Shown one piece after another: positions 15,401 to 23,055 of a stretch of 64,000 nucleotides of DNA. A model generated the notes under the pieces. That model was not told where the DNA came from. It worked only from the letters and a program-made list of their open reading frames with translations, and did no database searches. Location of the stretch: the NCBI GenBank assembly GCA_031390755.1, contig JANMTS010000116.1:1-64000 (forward strand), written 5' to 3'. This stretch comes from DATMER01 sp031390755 (GTDB lineage: Bacteria; Acidobacteriota; Thermoanaerobaculia; Multivoradales; UBA5704). The position numbers and the translations under genes are program-made. Each line of letters begins with the position of its first letter. Position 1 is the stretch's first letter.

Positions 15401-15849
15401 CCGGTATGGAATCGCTGCTAAGCGTGCGCGTTCCCGCCAGCATAGACGATCTATCAAGCAGGCTTCAAACATTTCCTGATGGGGTATTGGTCGCTCGTAT
15501 TGGGGATGAGGTGATCGGATATATCGAATTTGTGCGCTGGGGACGTGAAGTGGTTCCGAAATTTCTTGATCTTCGCCAAATCCATAGTCACCATGAAGCA
15601 GATGGTCGATTTGCGTTCATCTGGTTCCTGGGAGTGCTCCCGGCTTTTAGGGGAAGGGGGATTGGTCGGCGTCTAGTTTCAGAAGTTGTCAGTTGGTCTG
15701 AAAGCAGGGGCATTCGCCGCCTTCAGATTGTGACACAACCAAGCATGCGGGGATATTTTGAAGACATAGGATTTAAAAAAATTAAGGATATCGATGAGTA
15801 TATGCCCGATATGCCAGGCGCCTTCATGTCTCGCGCTGTCGTGGTCTAG
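12424..15849 (+). CDS. Multi-TM / alpha-beta hydrolase / GNAT fusion protein
   Basis: A 1141-aa protein. Residues of about 1-350 hold roughly nine hydrophobic segments. An alpha/beta-hydrolase follows, with LLHGLFSSG (His near 392) and nucleophile elbow GHSLGG (Ser near 462). A middle region of about 400 residues is unrecognised. The C-terminal domain (about 980-1110) is a GNAT acetyltransferase with RGRGIG (about 1076-1081), FLGVLPAF before it and a late YFEDIGFKK strand. ATG 12424 is chosen because GGGAGG lies six bases upstream; ATG 12259 has no such site. A membrane lipid or peptide acylation role is conceivable but not shown. G+C is far below the neighbours (12541-12600 is 40%, 14281-14340 45%, against 75% at 18601-18660), which suggests transfer. 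Confidence 0.8.
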   Translation: MGYLFLAACSIAISVLLWFASERPNLVAEHRAIRNHLIEFMRVWLALSVFYIFQAFLEPLPSVIPAWSRNCLVGYLSPLFLWHFCVALTLGFGNIWLRRAGLELEISELPQNREKLVLPLETLGTSQRGVKWCTEEGILYGFLAALLLLGFVPSLASSRIALSVVYSFQILATSVLFLRLGLAYRSILGSQLLFVLSILYALLQLPYGLLVPAGTFSSYEFPLGLLKVSHGLALAAICLSYARRQGDQIEAPTAGSLRRLAKRLQGRATLRGIMQCMVFSALAMLALLLLGGAYSCALSYLRDQGYRELQLLPARLLFSLVLLLCWQVCGYFVLAKLRFRVNWADHRELLHHFKVTVQEPAASVPGIELVSIELAERVAPVVEQQTQVILLHGLFSSGAAAWGLLPLVLLREGPATCVRSLTYSHGLFTRRRALDQITRDVATKIGSLISDFPGKTVLIGHSLGGVIALKVLPELIRNRSGGPANGLYHVGIVGAPLLGSSFAKVLFPWPWSRMLGRHSRLLEETLRDALSVIPPVGSAADGEILFPSLTFVYGSRDSVAGEFVQFAAFHGEKIRAPAFHGLGLVFQETQELARVYHRMLSTPPRAVALARAIGGGILANAQFNASGVFIFSESLRVASAQFIGALQEDRLLEAEQESLEQRLRKLYTGIQKGRVNWGEYWQQLEDEVSRAATPRVFVKNWSESHVLLLYANRFAGFFAIMPRDGLVLGGETRNAFRSPHLGPVSSAIMTAFRDLDPAAVGAVVFEGCEHEMQIRAQSFTVNRASFTTLIDSRGTYYGLYAFDGTVGAGGGVDQLYVHIGAPGQPLNMEELAFACYDEVSNSQLFAELVELGKNCWLCRLKLGSRLGGGQEVRLRLSFRRQHCVNLLHGFELFRLEPVLAVGARLCIRLLLPGRVFALDAFKVREGKMEILTPRRSEDALERRYVYSLEDEVGIDDQAIGVRFAVDTVTAERRRLRDMVTIGQARREDLVKIAGMESLLSVRVPASIDDLSSRLQTFPDGVLVARIGDEVIGYIEFVRWGREVVPKFLDLRQIHSHHEADGRFAFIWFLGVLPAFRGRGIGRRLVSEVVSWSESRGIRRLQIVTQPSMRGYFEDIGFKKIKDIDEYMPDMPGAFMSRAVVV

Positions 15850-15933
15850 GAGCTGCGCGGCGGCAGAAATCCGTGAGACATTGAAGGAGCACATTGCTGT
15901 GCTTGATCCCATGCAGGCAAACATTGCGGACGT

Positions 15934-16455
15934 TTACAACAGCGGCACCACCTGCCCAATCACCCCAATAATCCCATTCACCGCCGAAGCCCACCCGGCC
16001 GCGCCGGTCAGCTTGTCCAGCGAGCCCTGTAGATCCTGAATCCCGGTCCGGAGCTCGGGGGCCTCCTGCTCCAGCTCGTCGGCGATGTCGCTGAGCTGCG
16101 CCGTGTTGAGCTGATTGATCACAGAGGTCAGGTGGAGGCGGGCGGCGACGAAGGCCTGTTTTTCGGGGGCGGTGAGTTGCTGGACCTCGTTCACGACTTC
16201 GATGCTGAAGAGTTGCACCTCGATCGTTCTCAGACCGTCCAGGAGGTTTTCCAGGTCGGCTTTCGGGCCGGCGAGGGCTTGATCGGCCGCGGCCTGGGCG
16301 TCGTCTGCGGCGGTCTGGGCCTGTGTGACCGGGTCCGGCGGGATGGCCGGGGTCACGACCAGGGCGGTGCTGGCCGCGGGCTCGACGGGGGCCGGCTGGG
16401 CCGGCTCGGTGGGGGTCGACGGGACGGCGGCGGCGGTCTCTTCGGGATCGCTCAT
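15934..16455 (-). CDS. Hypothetical protein, Pro/Ala-rich N-terminus
   Basis: 173 aa. Residues 1-65 are a Pro/Ala/Glu-rich low-complexity segment; the rest is predicted helical (LENLLDGLRTIEVQLFSIEVVNEV..., LHLTSVINQLN) with a hydrophobic C-terminus (GIIGVIGQVVPLL) that could insert in or lie on a membrane. I recognise no family. It overlaps the stop of the upstream lipoprotein gene by four bases (ATGA type), so the two are probably translated together. A decayed copy sits at 11613-12040, on the other side of the island. Confidence 0.72.
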   Translation of the reverse strand: MSDPEETAAAVPSTPTEPAQPAPVEPAASTALVVTPAIPPDPVTQAQTAADDAQAAADQALAGPKADLENLLDGLRTIEVQLFSIEVVNEVQQLTAPEKQAFVAARLHLTSVINQLNTAQLSDIADELEQEAPELRTGIQDLQGSLDKLTGAAGWASAVNGIIGVIGQVVPLL

Positions 16456-17411
16456 TGCGGATTTCCTCCGGCAGGGGGCTGCTTCAGGGCGTCGAGACTG
16501 GTGAGGACCGGAGCCAGCTCGCTGGTGATGGCCTGGATGTCGGCGAGCGAGAGGTCGTTCGTGAGGAGCTTGTTCCAGGCCTGCTGGAGCGACAGCGCCG
16601 CCTTGGCCGCAGTGTTCACCTGATCGACCAGGACGGGCTGCGAGAGCAGCGCGAGGCGCTCGGCCATCCAGGCCTGCTGGGTCTGCGGCGTGACCTGGCC
16701 GGTCGTGAGCGGGACGATCACCTTCTGGTCATAGTCCAGAGCATTCGTGAACTGCGCGTTCGCCTGAGCCTGCCGGCCCAGCGTCTGGAGCATGGCCTGC
16801 TGGAGCTGGAGAACCTGCGAGATGGTGTCCTTCCTCGCTTCCAGCTCCTTCTGAAGCTCCCGCCCCTGAACCCCCTTGACGATCAGGCCTCCGACGCTGC
16901 CGGCCACGTTCGCGATCTGCGCCTGTTTGGCGATCGCGGTGCCGCGCACCTCCTGGGTCACCCCCCCGAGGGTATTGGCGACGTTCGTGACCTCGGTGGC
17001 GAAGGACTGCGGCGCGCTGCTGGTGGCCAGATCGGCGAGCGCCTGGAAGTAGTTGCCGAGTAGGGTCGTCTGCGCCTGGAGACGGTTGAGCTGCGCGAGA
17101 TAGTCGCGCATCTCCTGGTCCTGCTGACGGATGCTGGGGATGGGGAGCGGATCCGGGGTGAGCAGCCTCTGGTCGCCGATGAGCTTGACGGAGTTTGCAT
17201 TGATCGCGGAATCGCCCACCTCGGTGATGAGCCCGGTGACCGCCTGGGTGTAGGCCGTGCCTGCATTCGCAAAGGCATCGAACTGCGGCACCTTGGCCGT
17301 GGCACAGCCGGTGAGGGCGGCGAGCAGCAGGGCCGGCAAAAGCATCCGAAGTCTCTGGATCGTGCGGCCCGGAGGCGACGACAGCCCGCCCCTGGTGGTG
17401 GGTCTCTTCAT
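16452..17411 (-). CDS. Predicted lipoprotein with long helical body
   Basis: 319 aa. A basic N-terminus and the hydrophobic MLLPALLLAALTGC segment end in a lipobox (LTGC, Cys near residue 35), so it is probably lipidated and envelope-anchored. The mature part is Gln/Ala-rich and helical with heptad-like runs (LNRLQAQTTLLGNYFQAL, ARKDTISQVLQLQQAMLQTL), compatible with coiled coil. The start at ATG 17411 is set by GGGAGG nearby upstream. No named family recognised. Co-directional with and overlapping the 173-aa gene, with which it probably works. Confidence 0.78.
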   Translation of the reverse strand: MKRPTTRGGLSSPPGRTIQRLRMLLPALLLAALTGCATAKVPQFDAFANAGTAYTQAVTGLITEVGDSAINANSVKLIGDQRLLTPDPLPIPSIRQQDQEMRDYLAQLNRLQAQTTLLGNYFQALADLATSSAPQSFATEVTNVANTLGGVTQEVRGTAIAKQAQIANVAGSVGGLIVKGVQGRELQKELEARKDTISQVLQLQQAMLQTLGRQAQANAQFTNALDYDQKVIVPLTTGQVTPQTQQAWMAERLALLSQPVLVDQVNTAAKAALSLQQAWNKLLTNDLSLADIQAITSELAPVLTSLDALKQPPAGGNPQ

Positions 17412-17588
17412 GGTCCGTCCTCCCGAAAAGAATGACCCCGAGTATATACGCCGGCTGCCCGCCGAAGGATCTCAGAGACATGGAGATCGCCTGTCGCCAC
17501 CCAAGGATTCTCGGGATGCCTGTAGAAATGCATGGACGACTTCGGACATCCAGGATCAGGGCGACGGTTCATTTCATTTGTTGCTGAA

Positions 17589-17617
17589 GTGACATCGTTC
17601 GATTCCGTACGTATAGT
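17589..17617 (+). promoter_or_regulatory. Candidate promoter of the ECF sigma/kinase operon
   Basis: GTGACA (17589-17594), a 17-bp spacer and TATAGT (17612-17617) lie about 100 bases before the sigma start at 17721. Five of six -35 and five of six -10 bases match the sigma-70 consensus. The rest of the 300-bp gap between the divergent genes shows nothing else. Confidence 0.5.
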
Positions 17618-17720
17618 CAATGGGACGATCCGCTGCACTGTCGTTTTCTGTTGTCGCCTTGACCTGTTTTACCTGCGGGGAATCCGGAACTTCGAGGGCA
17701 GGAAGAGGTGTGCTTTGGAT

Positions 17721-18317
17721 ATGGGTGTAAGAATTTCGGCACCGGCACCGCTGACGGCGATGCTCCGGGAGTGGTCGGCAGGGGACGAAGGGATGGCCGA
17801 CCGGGTGGTACCGCTTCTGTACGAAGAGCTCAAGCGACTGGCTTCGCGGGAGCTGCGCCGCGAGCGGCCGGAGCACACCTTGCAGGTGACGGCCCTGGTC
17901 AACGAGGCCTACATGCGCCTGCGGGAGGTTCACGGCGTCACCTGGGAGGACCGCAGCCAGTTCCTGGGCTTCGCCGCCCACCTGATCCGCCGCATCCTGG
18001 TGGACCATGCTCGGCGCCGGAGCGCGGCGCGGCGCGGTGGGGGAGCCGTGCGCACCACCCTGGACGAAGCGGATGGCCTCGTCGCCAGGCAGCCTCCGGA
18101 CGTGATCGCGGTGGACGATGCCTTGCGCACGCTGGCCCAGATCGACCGGCGCAAGGCGGCGGTGGTGGAGCTGCGCTTCTTCGGCGGCCTGACCGTGGAG
18201 GAGACCGCGGCCGTGCTTCGCGTCTCGCCGGAGACCGTCGGGCGCGAGTGGCGCCGGGCCAAGGCCTGGCTCTACCGGGAGCTCGACGAACGCGGAGGGG
18301 AGACGGGTGGATGCTGA
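17721..18317 (+). CDS. ECF-type RNA polymerase sigma factor (TIGR02999-like)
   Basis: 198 aa. The sigma-2 region is visible in LLYEELKRLASRELRRERPEHTLQ and VNEAYMRLREV...RSQFLGFAAHLIRRILVDHARRR; the sigma-4 helix-turn-helix in VELRFFGGLTVEETAAVLRVS followed by WRRAKAWLYREL. The layout is that of the TIGR02999 group, which is often genetically paired with Ser/Thr kinases in Acidobacteria and planctomycetes instead of with a classical anti-sigma factor. ATG 17721 starts the conserved region. The 3' end overlaps the kinase start by 11 bases, so kinase and sigma factor should be co-translated; phosphorylation control is inferred. Confidence 0.9.
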   Translation: MGVRISAPAPLTAMLREWSAGDEGMADRVVPLLYEELKRLASRELRRERPEHTLQVTALVNEAYMRLREVHGVTWEDRSQFLGFAAHLIRRILVDHARRRSAARRGGGAVRTTLDEADGLVARQPPDVIAVDDALRTLAQIDRRKAAVVELRFFGGLTVEETAAVLRVSPETVGREWRRAKAWLYRELDERGGETGGC

Positions 18318-21063
18318 ACGCTGGCGGGCCGTCGACGCCCTCTTCGAGCGGGTTCTCCAGCTTCCCGCCGTAGAGCGGGGGGCTTTCCTCGACAAGGCCT
18401 GTGCCGACGACGCGGATCTGCGGCTCCAGGTCGAGCGGCTGCTCGCCGCCGACGATCGGGCGGAGACCTTCCTGGAGCTCTCCCCCCTCCTTCAGGAGCT
18501 TGGAGGAGCGTTCGTCGAGGATGCCCCGGCGGGTGCCCGTTTCGGCCACTACCGCATCGAGCGCCTGTTGAGCCGGGGCGGGATGGGCACCGTCTATCTC
18601 GCCACGCGGGACGACGGCCAGTTCGAGCGCCAGGTCGCCTTGAAGCTCCTGCGGCCGGGGGTGCATGACGCGGAGGCCCTCCAGAGGTTCCGCGCCGAGC
18701 GCCAGATTCTCGCCCGCCTGGAGCATCCCGGCATCGCCCGCCTCTACGACGGCGGCGAAACGTCCGACGGCGTGCCCTTCCTGGTCATGGAGTACGTCGA
18801 GGGCCTCCCTCTCGACGTCTACTGCGACCGCAACCGGCTCGGGATCGACGATCGCCTCCGCCTCTTCCGCCGGCTTCTGGATGCGGTGGCCTACGCGCAC
18901 CAGAACCTGCTCGTCCATCGCGACCTCAAGCCCGCGAACATCCTCGTCACGGCCCAGGGAGAGCCCAAGCTGCTCGACTTCGGTATCGCCAAGCAGCTCG
19001 TGCAGATCCGGGAGGGCGAGCTTACGCAGTTCCGCATCATGACTCCCGGGTATGCGAGCCCGGAGCAGGTGCGGAACCAGGCCATCACCACCGCGAGCGA
19101 CGTCTACGCCCTGGGCGTGGTGCTCTACGAGCTTCTCTGCGGGCGCAGCCCCTACCGGCTGAAGCAGGATCGGCCGCACGAGCTCCACGACCTGGAGACC
19201 GCGATCCTGGACCAGGAGCCCGACCGTCCGAGCCAGGCCCTGGACCGCACGGGCGCGTCCCTGCCGACGCTCGAAGAGATCGGCGCGGCGCGGCGCATCC
19301 GGCCGCGGGATCTGCGGCGCAAGCTCCGCGGCGACCTCGACACGATCGTCCTCACCGCACTGAGGAAGGAACCGCCGCGCCGCTACGGCTCGGCCGGAGC
19401 GCTGGGAGCGGACCTCAACCGCTACCTGAAGGCGATGCCCGTCACGGCCCGGCCGGACACGACCCTCTACCGGGCCGGCAAGTTCGTCCGCCGCCACCGG
19501 CTGGGCGTCGCCCTGGCGGCAACCGCGCTGATGGTCATCGCAGTGCTGTTCGTCTCCGTCGTGAGACAGGGGCGGCGAGCGGAGCGCGAGCGCGACAAGT
19601 CGCGGGAGGCCCTGGCGTTCCTGGTGGACGTCTTCGCGCATGCGGACCCCTATCAGAAGGGGGCGGAGAACGTCTCGGCCCGCGAGCTGCTGGAGACCGG
19701 AGCGGAGCGGGTGTCGAAAGAGCTGGCCGGAGACTCCGACGTTCAGGCGGCGCTGCTGGATGCCATCGGTCAGGCCTCTGTGGGTTTGGGGCAGATCGAG
19801 GCCGCGGCGCCGCTGCTCGAAAAATCGCTTGCCGAACGCCGCCGGAATCCTCCCTCCCTGGAGCTGGCGGAGAGCCTGGACCACGTGGCCTGGGTGCGCT
19901 TCCTGCGCAGCGACTACGACGGCGCCGAGCCGCTGGCCCGGGAGGTCGTCGATCTGCGCCGCCGTCTGGAGGGAGACGACTCGCCGCGCCTCGCATTCTC
20001 GCTGACCCGTCTGGGCACCATCATGGCGGAGCGCCATCAGAGCACGGTCGAGGAGAAGTCGCGGGAGATCGAGGGCTTCCTCCAGGAAGCGCTGGCGATC
20101 TCCCGGCGCCTCGGGGACGACGCCGGCATCGTGGGCGCCCTCTTCCCGCTCGCCAAGGTCCGATTCGACCGAGGCGACATGACCGGCGCCGAGGCTGTGT
20201 ACCGGCAGGTGCTGGATCTGAACCGGCGCGTCTACGGCGACGACCATCCCGAGACCTCACAGGCTCGCCGGGCCCTGGCGCTGACGCTGATCAGCCAGGC
20301 GAAGCCGGAGGAGGCCAAGACGCTGTTGCGGCAGGCGATGGTCTCCCAAAAGAAGACGCTGCCTCCCGACCATCCGGACATCGCGGCCACTCTCAACGAC
20401 CTCGCCCTGGCCTACACGCGCAGCGCCGACTATGCCGCGGCCGAGCCGCTCTACCGTGAGGGGCTGGCCCGGGAGCTGGCGAGCCATGGGCAGGAGGATC
20501 ATGCCGACACGGCAACCATCCTCTACAACCTGGCCGGCGCGATCCAGAACCAGGAGCGCCTTGAAGAAGCGGCCGAGCTTCACGAGAAGGCCTTGAGGAT
20601 GAGGACGGCGGTCTACGGCGAGAAGCATCTCTACGTGGCCCAGGTTCTGGGAGCGCTCGCCCGGCTGCGGTCGGACCAGGGGCGTCACGCCGAGGCGCTG
20701 AGCCTGGCTGCCCGCGCCGTGGAGATCGACCGCGAGCTGCTGGAGCCCGGTCATCCCGAGATGATCTGGCCGCTGCGCGCCATGGGCATCGCCCTTCTCA
20801 ACGCCGGCCGGTCCGCCGAGGCCGAGCCCTATCTCCGGGAGAGCCTGGAGACCCTGCGCAAGACCCAGGCGCCGGGCTACTTCCAGACGTCCAGGATGGA
20901 GATCCTCCTCGGCACCTGCCTGGTCCGCCTGGGCCGGGTCGAGGAGGGGAAGAAACTGCTGGCGGAGGGGACGGCCGCGCTGGAGGCACGGTTTCCAGCG
21001 GACCATCCGTGGGTGAAGGAGGCTCGGGAAAAGGTGGCTCTCGCCGGGAACGGGAGCCGGTGA
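18307..21063 (+). CDS. Membrane Ser/Thr protein kinase with C-terminal TPRs
   Basis: 918 aa, Hanks-type kinase. Glycine loop SRGGMGTVY near residue 89, VALKLL lysine, catalytic VHRDLKPANIL near 204, DFG near 224 and the APE-equivalent SPEQ are all present, so it should be active. One transmembrane helix (about 399-419, GVALAATALMVIAVLFVSVV) separates the kinase from about ten TPR-like repeats (about 480-905) with the A-x-PLYRE and DHP-x-A motifs of tetratricopeptide/NB-ARC-like proteins. The N-terminal 85 residues form a small helical domain common to this group. The start is GTG 18307, inside the sigma gene. It ends before a strong terminator. Confidence 0.92.
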   Translation: MDAERWRAVDALFERVLQLPAVERGAFLDKACADDADLRLQVERLLAADDRAETFLELSPLLQELGGAFVEDAPAGARFGHYRIERLLSRGGMGTVYLATRDDGQFERQVALKLLRPGVHDAEALQRFRAERQILARLEHPGIARLYDGGETSDGVPFLVMEYVEGLPLDVYCDRNRLGIDDRLRLFRRLLDAVAYAHQNLLVHRDLKPANILVTAQGEPKLLDFGIAKQLVQIREGELTQFRIMTPGYASPEQVRNQAITTASDVYALGVVLYELLCGRSPYRLKQDRPHELHDLETAILDQEPDRPSQALDRTGASLPTLEEIGAARRIRPRDLRRKLRGDLDTIVLTALRKEPPRRYGSAGALGADLNRYLKAMPVTARPDTTLYRAGKFVRRHRLGVALAATALMVIAVLFVSVVRQGRRAERERDKSREALAFLVDVFAHADPYQKGAENVSARELLETGAERVSKELAGDSDVQAALLDAIGQASVGLGQIEAAAPLLEKSLAERRRNPPSLELAESLDHVAWVRFLRSDYDGAEPLAREVVDLRRRLEGDDSPRLAFSLTRLGTIMAERHQSTVEEKSREIEGFLQEALAISRRLGDDAGIVGALFPLAKVRFDRGDMTGAEAVYRQVLDLNRRVYGDDHPETSQARRALALTLISQAKPEEAKTLLRQAMVSQKKTLPPDHPDIAATLNDLALAYTRSADYAAAEPLYREGLARELASHGQEDHADTATILYNLAGAIQNQERLEEAAELHEKALRMRTAVYGEKHLYVAQVLGALARLRSDQGRHAEALSLAARAVEIDRELLEPGHPEMIWPLRAMGIALLNAGRSAEAEPYLRESLETLRKTQAPGYFQTSRMEILLGTCLVRLGRVEEGKKLLAEGTAALEARFPADHPWVKEAREKVALAGNGSR

Positions 21064-21136
21064 CGGATTCCAGCTCGGGATTCCACATATCCAGGTGGGG
21101 CCGGAACGCCGGCCTCACCGACGAGCTGGTGCGCCA

Positions 21137-21174
21137 AGGGGAGCACCCCCCTCCGGAAGTGCTCCCCTCTTTTT
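21137..21174 (+). terminator. Rho-independent terminator after the kinase gene
   Basis: AGGGGAGCAC (21137-21146) and GTGCTCCCCT (21159-21168) form a perfect 10-bp stem with a 12-nt loop, followed by CTTTTT. It lies 74 bases after the kinase stop and before the convergent serine hydrolase gene. Confidence 0.9.
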
Positions 21175-21191
21175 GAGCCCCCTGCGGGCGA

Positions 21192-22946
21192 TCAGGGCAG
21201 CCGCTTCCCCGGCACGTTCCTCCCGTTCTGATGCAGCACCAGGCCGGTGGCCTTTCCGTCCGCCCCGGGCTCGAAGGTGATCTGCGCGTCCACCACCTTC
21301 AGGAAGAACTCGGTCTCGGTCTGCGCGAAGAGCTCGGCCTTCCCCTGGCCGGTGGGCTGGACGAAGATCTGATCTCCTTCGCGCGTCACCACCATGTTGA
21401 AGCCCGGCGCCAGCTCGTAGGAGCCGACGTAGGCGTCGAAGACCGCGGGATCGACCTTGACGGCCTTGCGTTCCACGGGCAGGGGCTCGTCGGTGCGGAC
21501 CCCGACGGCGTCGGCACCGGCGCTCGCGAGGAAGTCGACGCCGGTCACTTTGTCCTGCGCATCGCGCCGGAAGCGGAATCGGGAGGCGCCGTCCTTGACG
21601 AACATCTCATCGTTTCCAGAGGGCAAGATCTCCACCTTGCCGCCGCCGCTCCTCTGCGAGAACAGCTTGTCGCCGTCGCGCGTATTTTCCCGGGTAATGG
21701 TCCGGGTCGTGGCGGCGTCGAAGCGGTAGACGCCCACGTACTCGTCGAGCGTTTTCGAATCGAGCGTCACGGCCTTCCGGTCCTCGAACGCCAGGCCGGT
21801 GGCCTTGGCCGCGATGCGCAGCCCCAGATTCTCGGGACCCAACTCCGTCCCGCCGGGGTTGTTCGACAGGATCGCGACATACAGGTTTTCCGAGGGGATG
21901 CGCAGCACGTGGGTGACGAACCCGAAGATGCCGCCGCCGTGCTCGATCACCTTGCGGCCGTTGTACTCGAACGTGTTCCAGCCGTAGGCGTAATGGCTGT
22001 TCATGCCCGAGGTCAGCTTGACCGGAGTGAACATCCGTTCCAGGGACTCCGGGCGCAGGAGCTTGCCCGAGGCGAGACCCTGCTCCCAGAGCCACAGGTC
22101 GTCCACGCTGGAGAGCAGCGCTCCGGCGGCGTAGGGATGGTTCATGCTGAGGTAGGCCGCCCGCCGGTATCCGCCCTCTCCCTCCTGCCCCTCCTGCCCC
22201 TTCTGGTTACCGCCCTCGTAGCCTTCGACCCGGCCGGCGACGACCTCGGACTGATTTCCATAGGCGGAGCGCTTCATGCCCAGCGGGGCGAAGATCTCCT
22301 TCTCCACGAAGTCCTCGTAGCTCTTGCCCGAGACCTTCTCGATCACCGCGCCCAGGAGGATGTAGGCCGAGTTGTTGTAGGCCCAGCGCTCGCCGGGCTC
22401 GAACTCCAGGGGCTTGTCCTTGAAGAGTCCGATCAGCTGGTCGAGGGTGATGTCCTCGCGGACCCGGGGAATCCACTCCGGCAGGCCGGTGTAGCTCGGG
22501 ATGCCCGAGACGTGGGTGAGCAGGTGCTCCAGCGTGATCGTCTTCCCGTGGGTGGGATAGTCGGGGAGATACTTCGTGACGTCGTCCTGGACCGAGAGCT
22601 TGCCCCGCTCCTGGAGCATCAGGATGGCCGCCGCGGTGAACTGCTTGGTGACCGATCCGATCTCGAACACCATCTCCGGCTTCATGGGCACGCCCAACTC
22701 GAGGTCGGCCAGGCCGTAGCCCTTCCGCAGCAGCACGGTCCCGTTCCTGACCACGAGCGCGGTGGCGCCCGGGCCGTCCGCCGGATAGTTCGCGGAGAGG
22801 AGCTTGTCGGCATACCCGGTCAGCTCCTCGTTCGACGGTGTTGTCGAGGCTGCGGCCACGGGAAGGCCGGCCGCGGTGAGGATCATCAACGTCGTCAACA
22901 AAACCCCGAGGCGGCGTACGCTCGGGCCGAAGGTTCGTGAGGTCAT
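21192..22946 (-). CDS. Exported serine beta-lactamase-family hydrolase
   Basis: 584 aa with a cleavable-looking signal (VLLTTLMILTAAGLPVAAAS). Class C/penicillin-binding fold motifs: SVTK (about 98-101), Y-N-N near 190 and HGG in EHGGGIFGF. The C-terminal 200 residues form two beta-rich repeats (DEYVGVYRFD..., DAYVGSYELAPGF...) like the accessory domains of such hydrolases. Likely a D-amino peptidase or esterase rather than a resistance beta-lactamase. The start at ATG 22946 is fixed by AAGGAGG six bases upstream; the frame open to 23057 is not needed. Divergent from the TPR gene at 23056. Confidence 0.88.
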   Translation of the reverse strand: MTSRTFGPSVRRLGVLLTTLMILTAAGLPVAAASTTPSNEELTGYADKLLSANYPADGPGATALVVRNGTVLLRKGYGLADLELGVPMKPEMVFEIGSVTKQFTAAAILMLQERGKLSVQDDVTKYLPDYPTHGKTITLEHLLTHVSGIPSYTGLPEWIPRVREDITLDQLIGLFKDKPLEFEPGERWAYNNSAYILLGAVIEKVSGKSYEDFVEKEIFAPLGMKRSAYGNQSEVVAGRVEGYEGGNQKGQEGQEGEGGYRRAAYLSMNHPYAAGALLSSVDDLWLWEQGLASGKLLRPESLERMFTPVKLTSGMNSHYAYGWNTFEYNGRKVIEHGGGIFGFVTHVLRIPSENLYVAILSNNPGGTELGPENLGLRIAAKATGLAFEDRKAVTLDSKTLDEYVGVYRFDAATTRTITRENTRDGDKLFSQRSGGGKVEILPSGNDEMFVKDGASRFRFRRDAQDKVTGVDFLASAGADAVGVRTDEPLPVERKAVKVDPAVFDAYVGSYELAPGFNMVVTREGDQIFVQPTGQGKAELFAQTETEFFLKVVDAQITFEPGADGKATGLVLHQNGRNVPGKRLP

Positions 22947-23055
22947 GGGTCCCTCCTTGGATTGTGAGCCGGGATCGGCTCCCGCTCGTGACACCTTTAC
23001 GTTACGCCAGAATCGACGAGAGGTTACGGCTGCGCATGTGTAGAATGGTCTGCCC

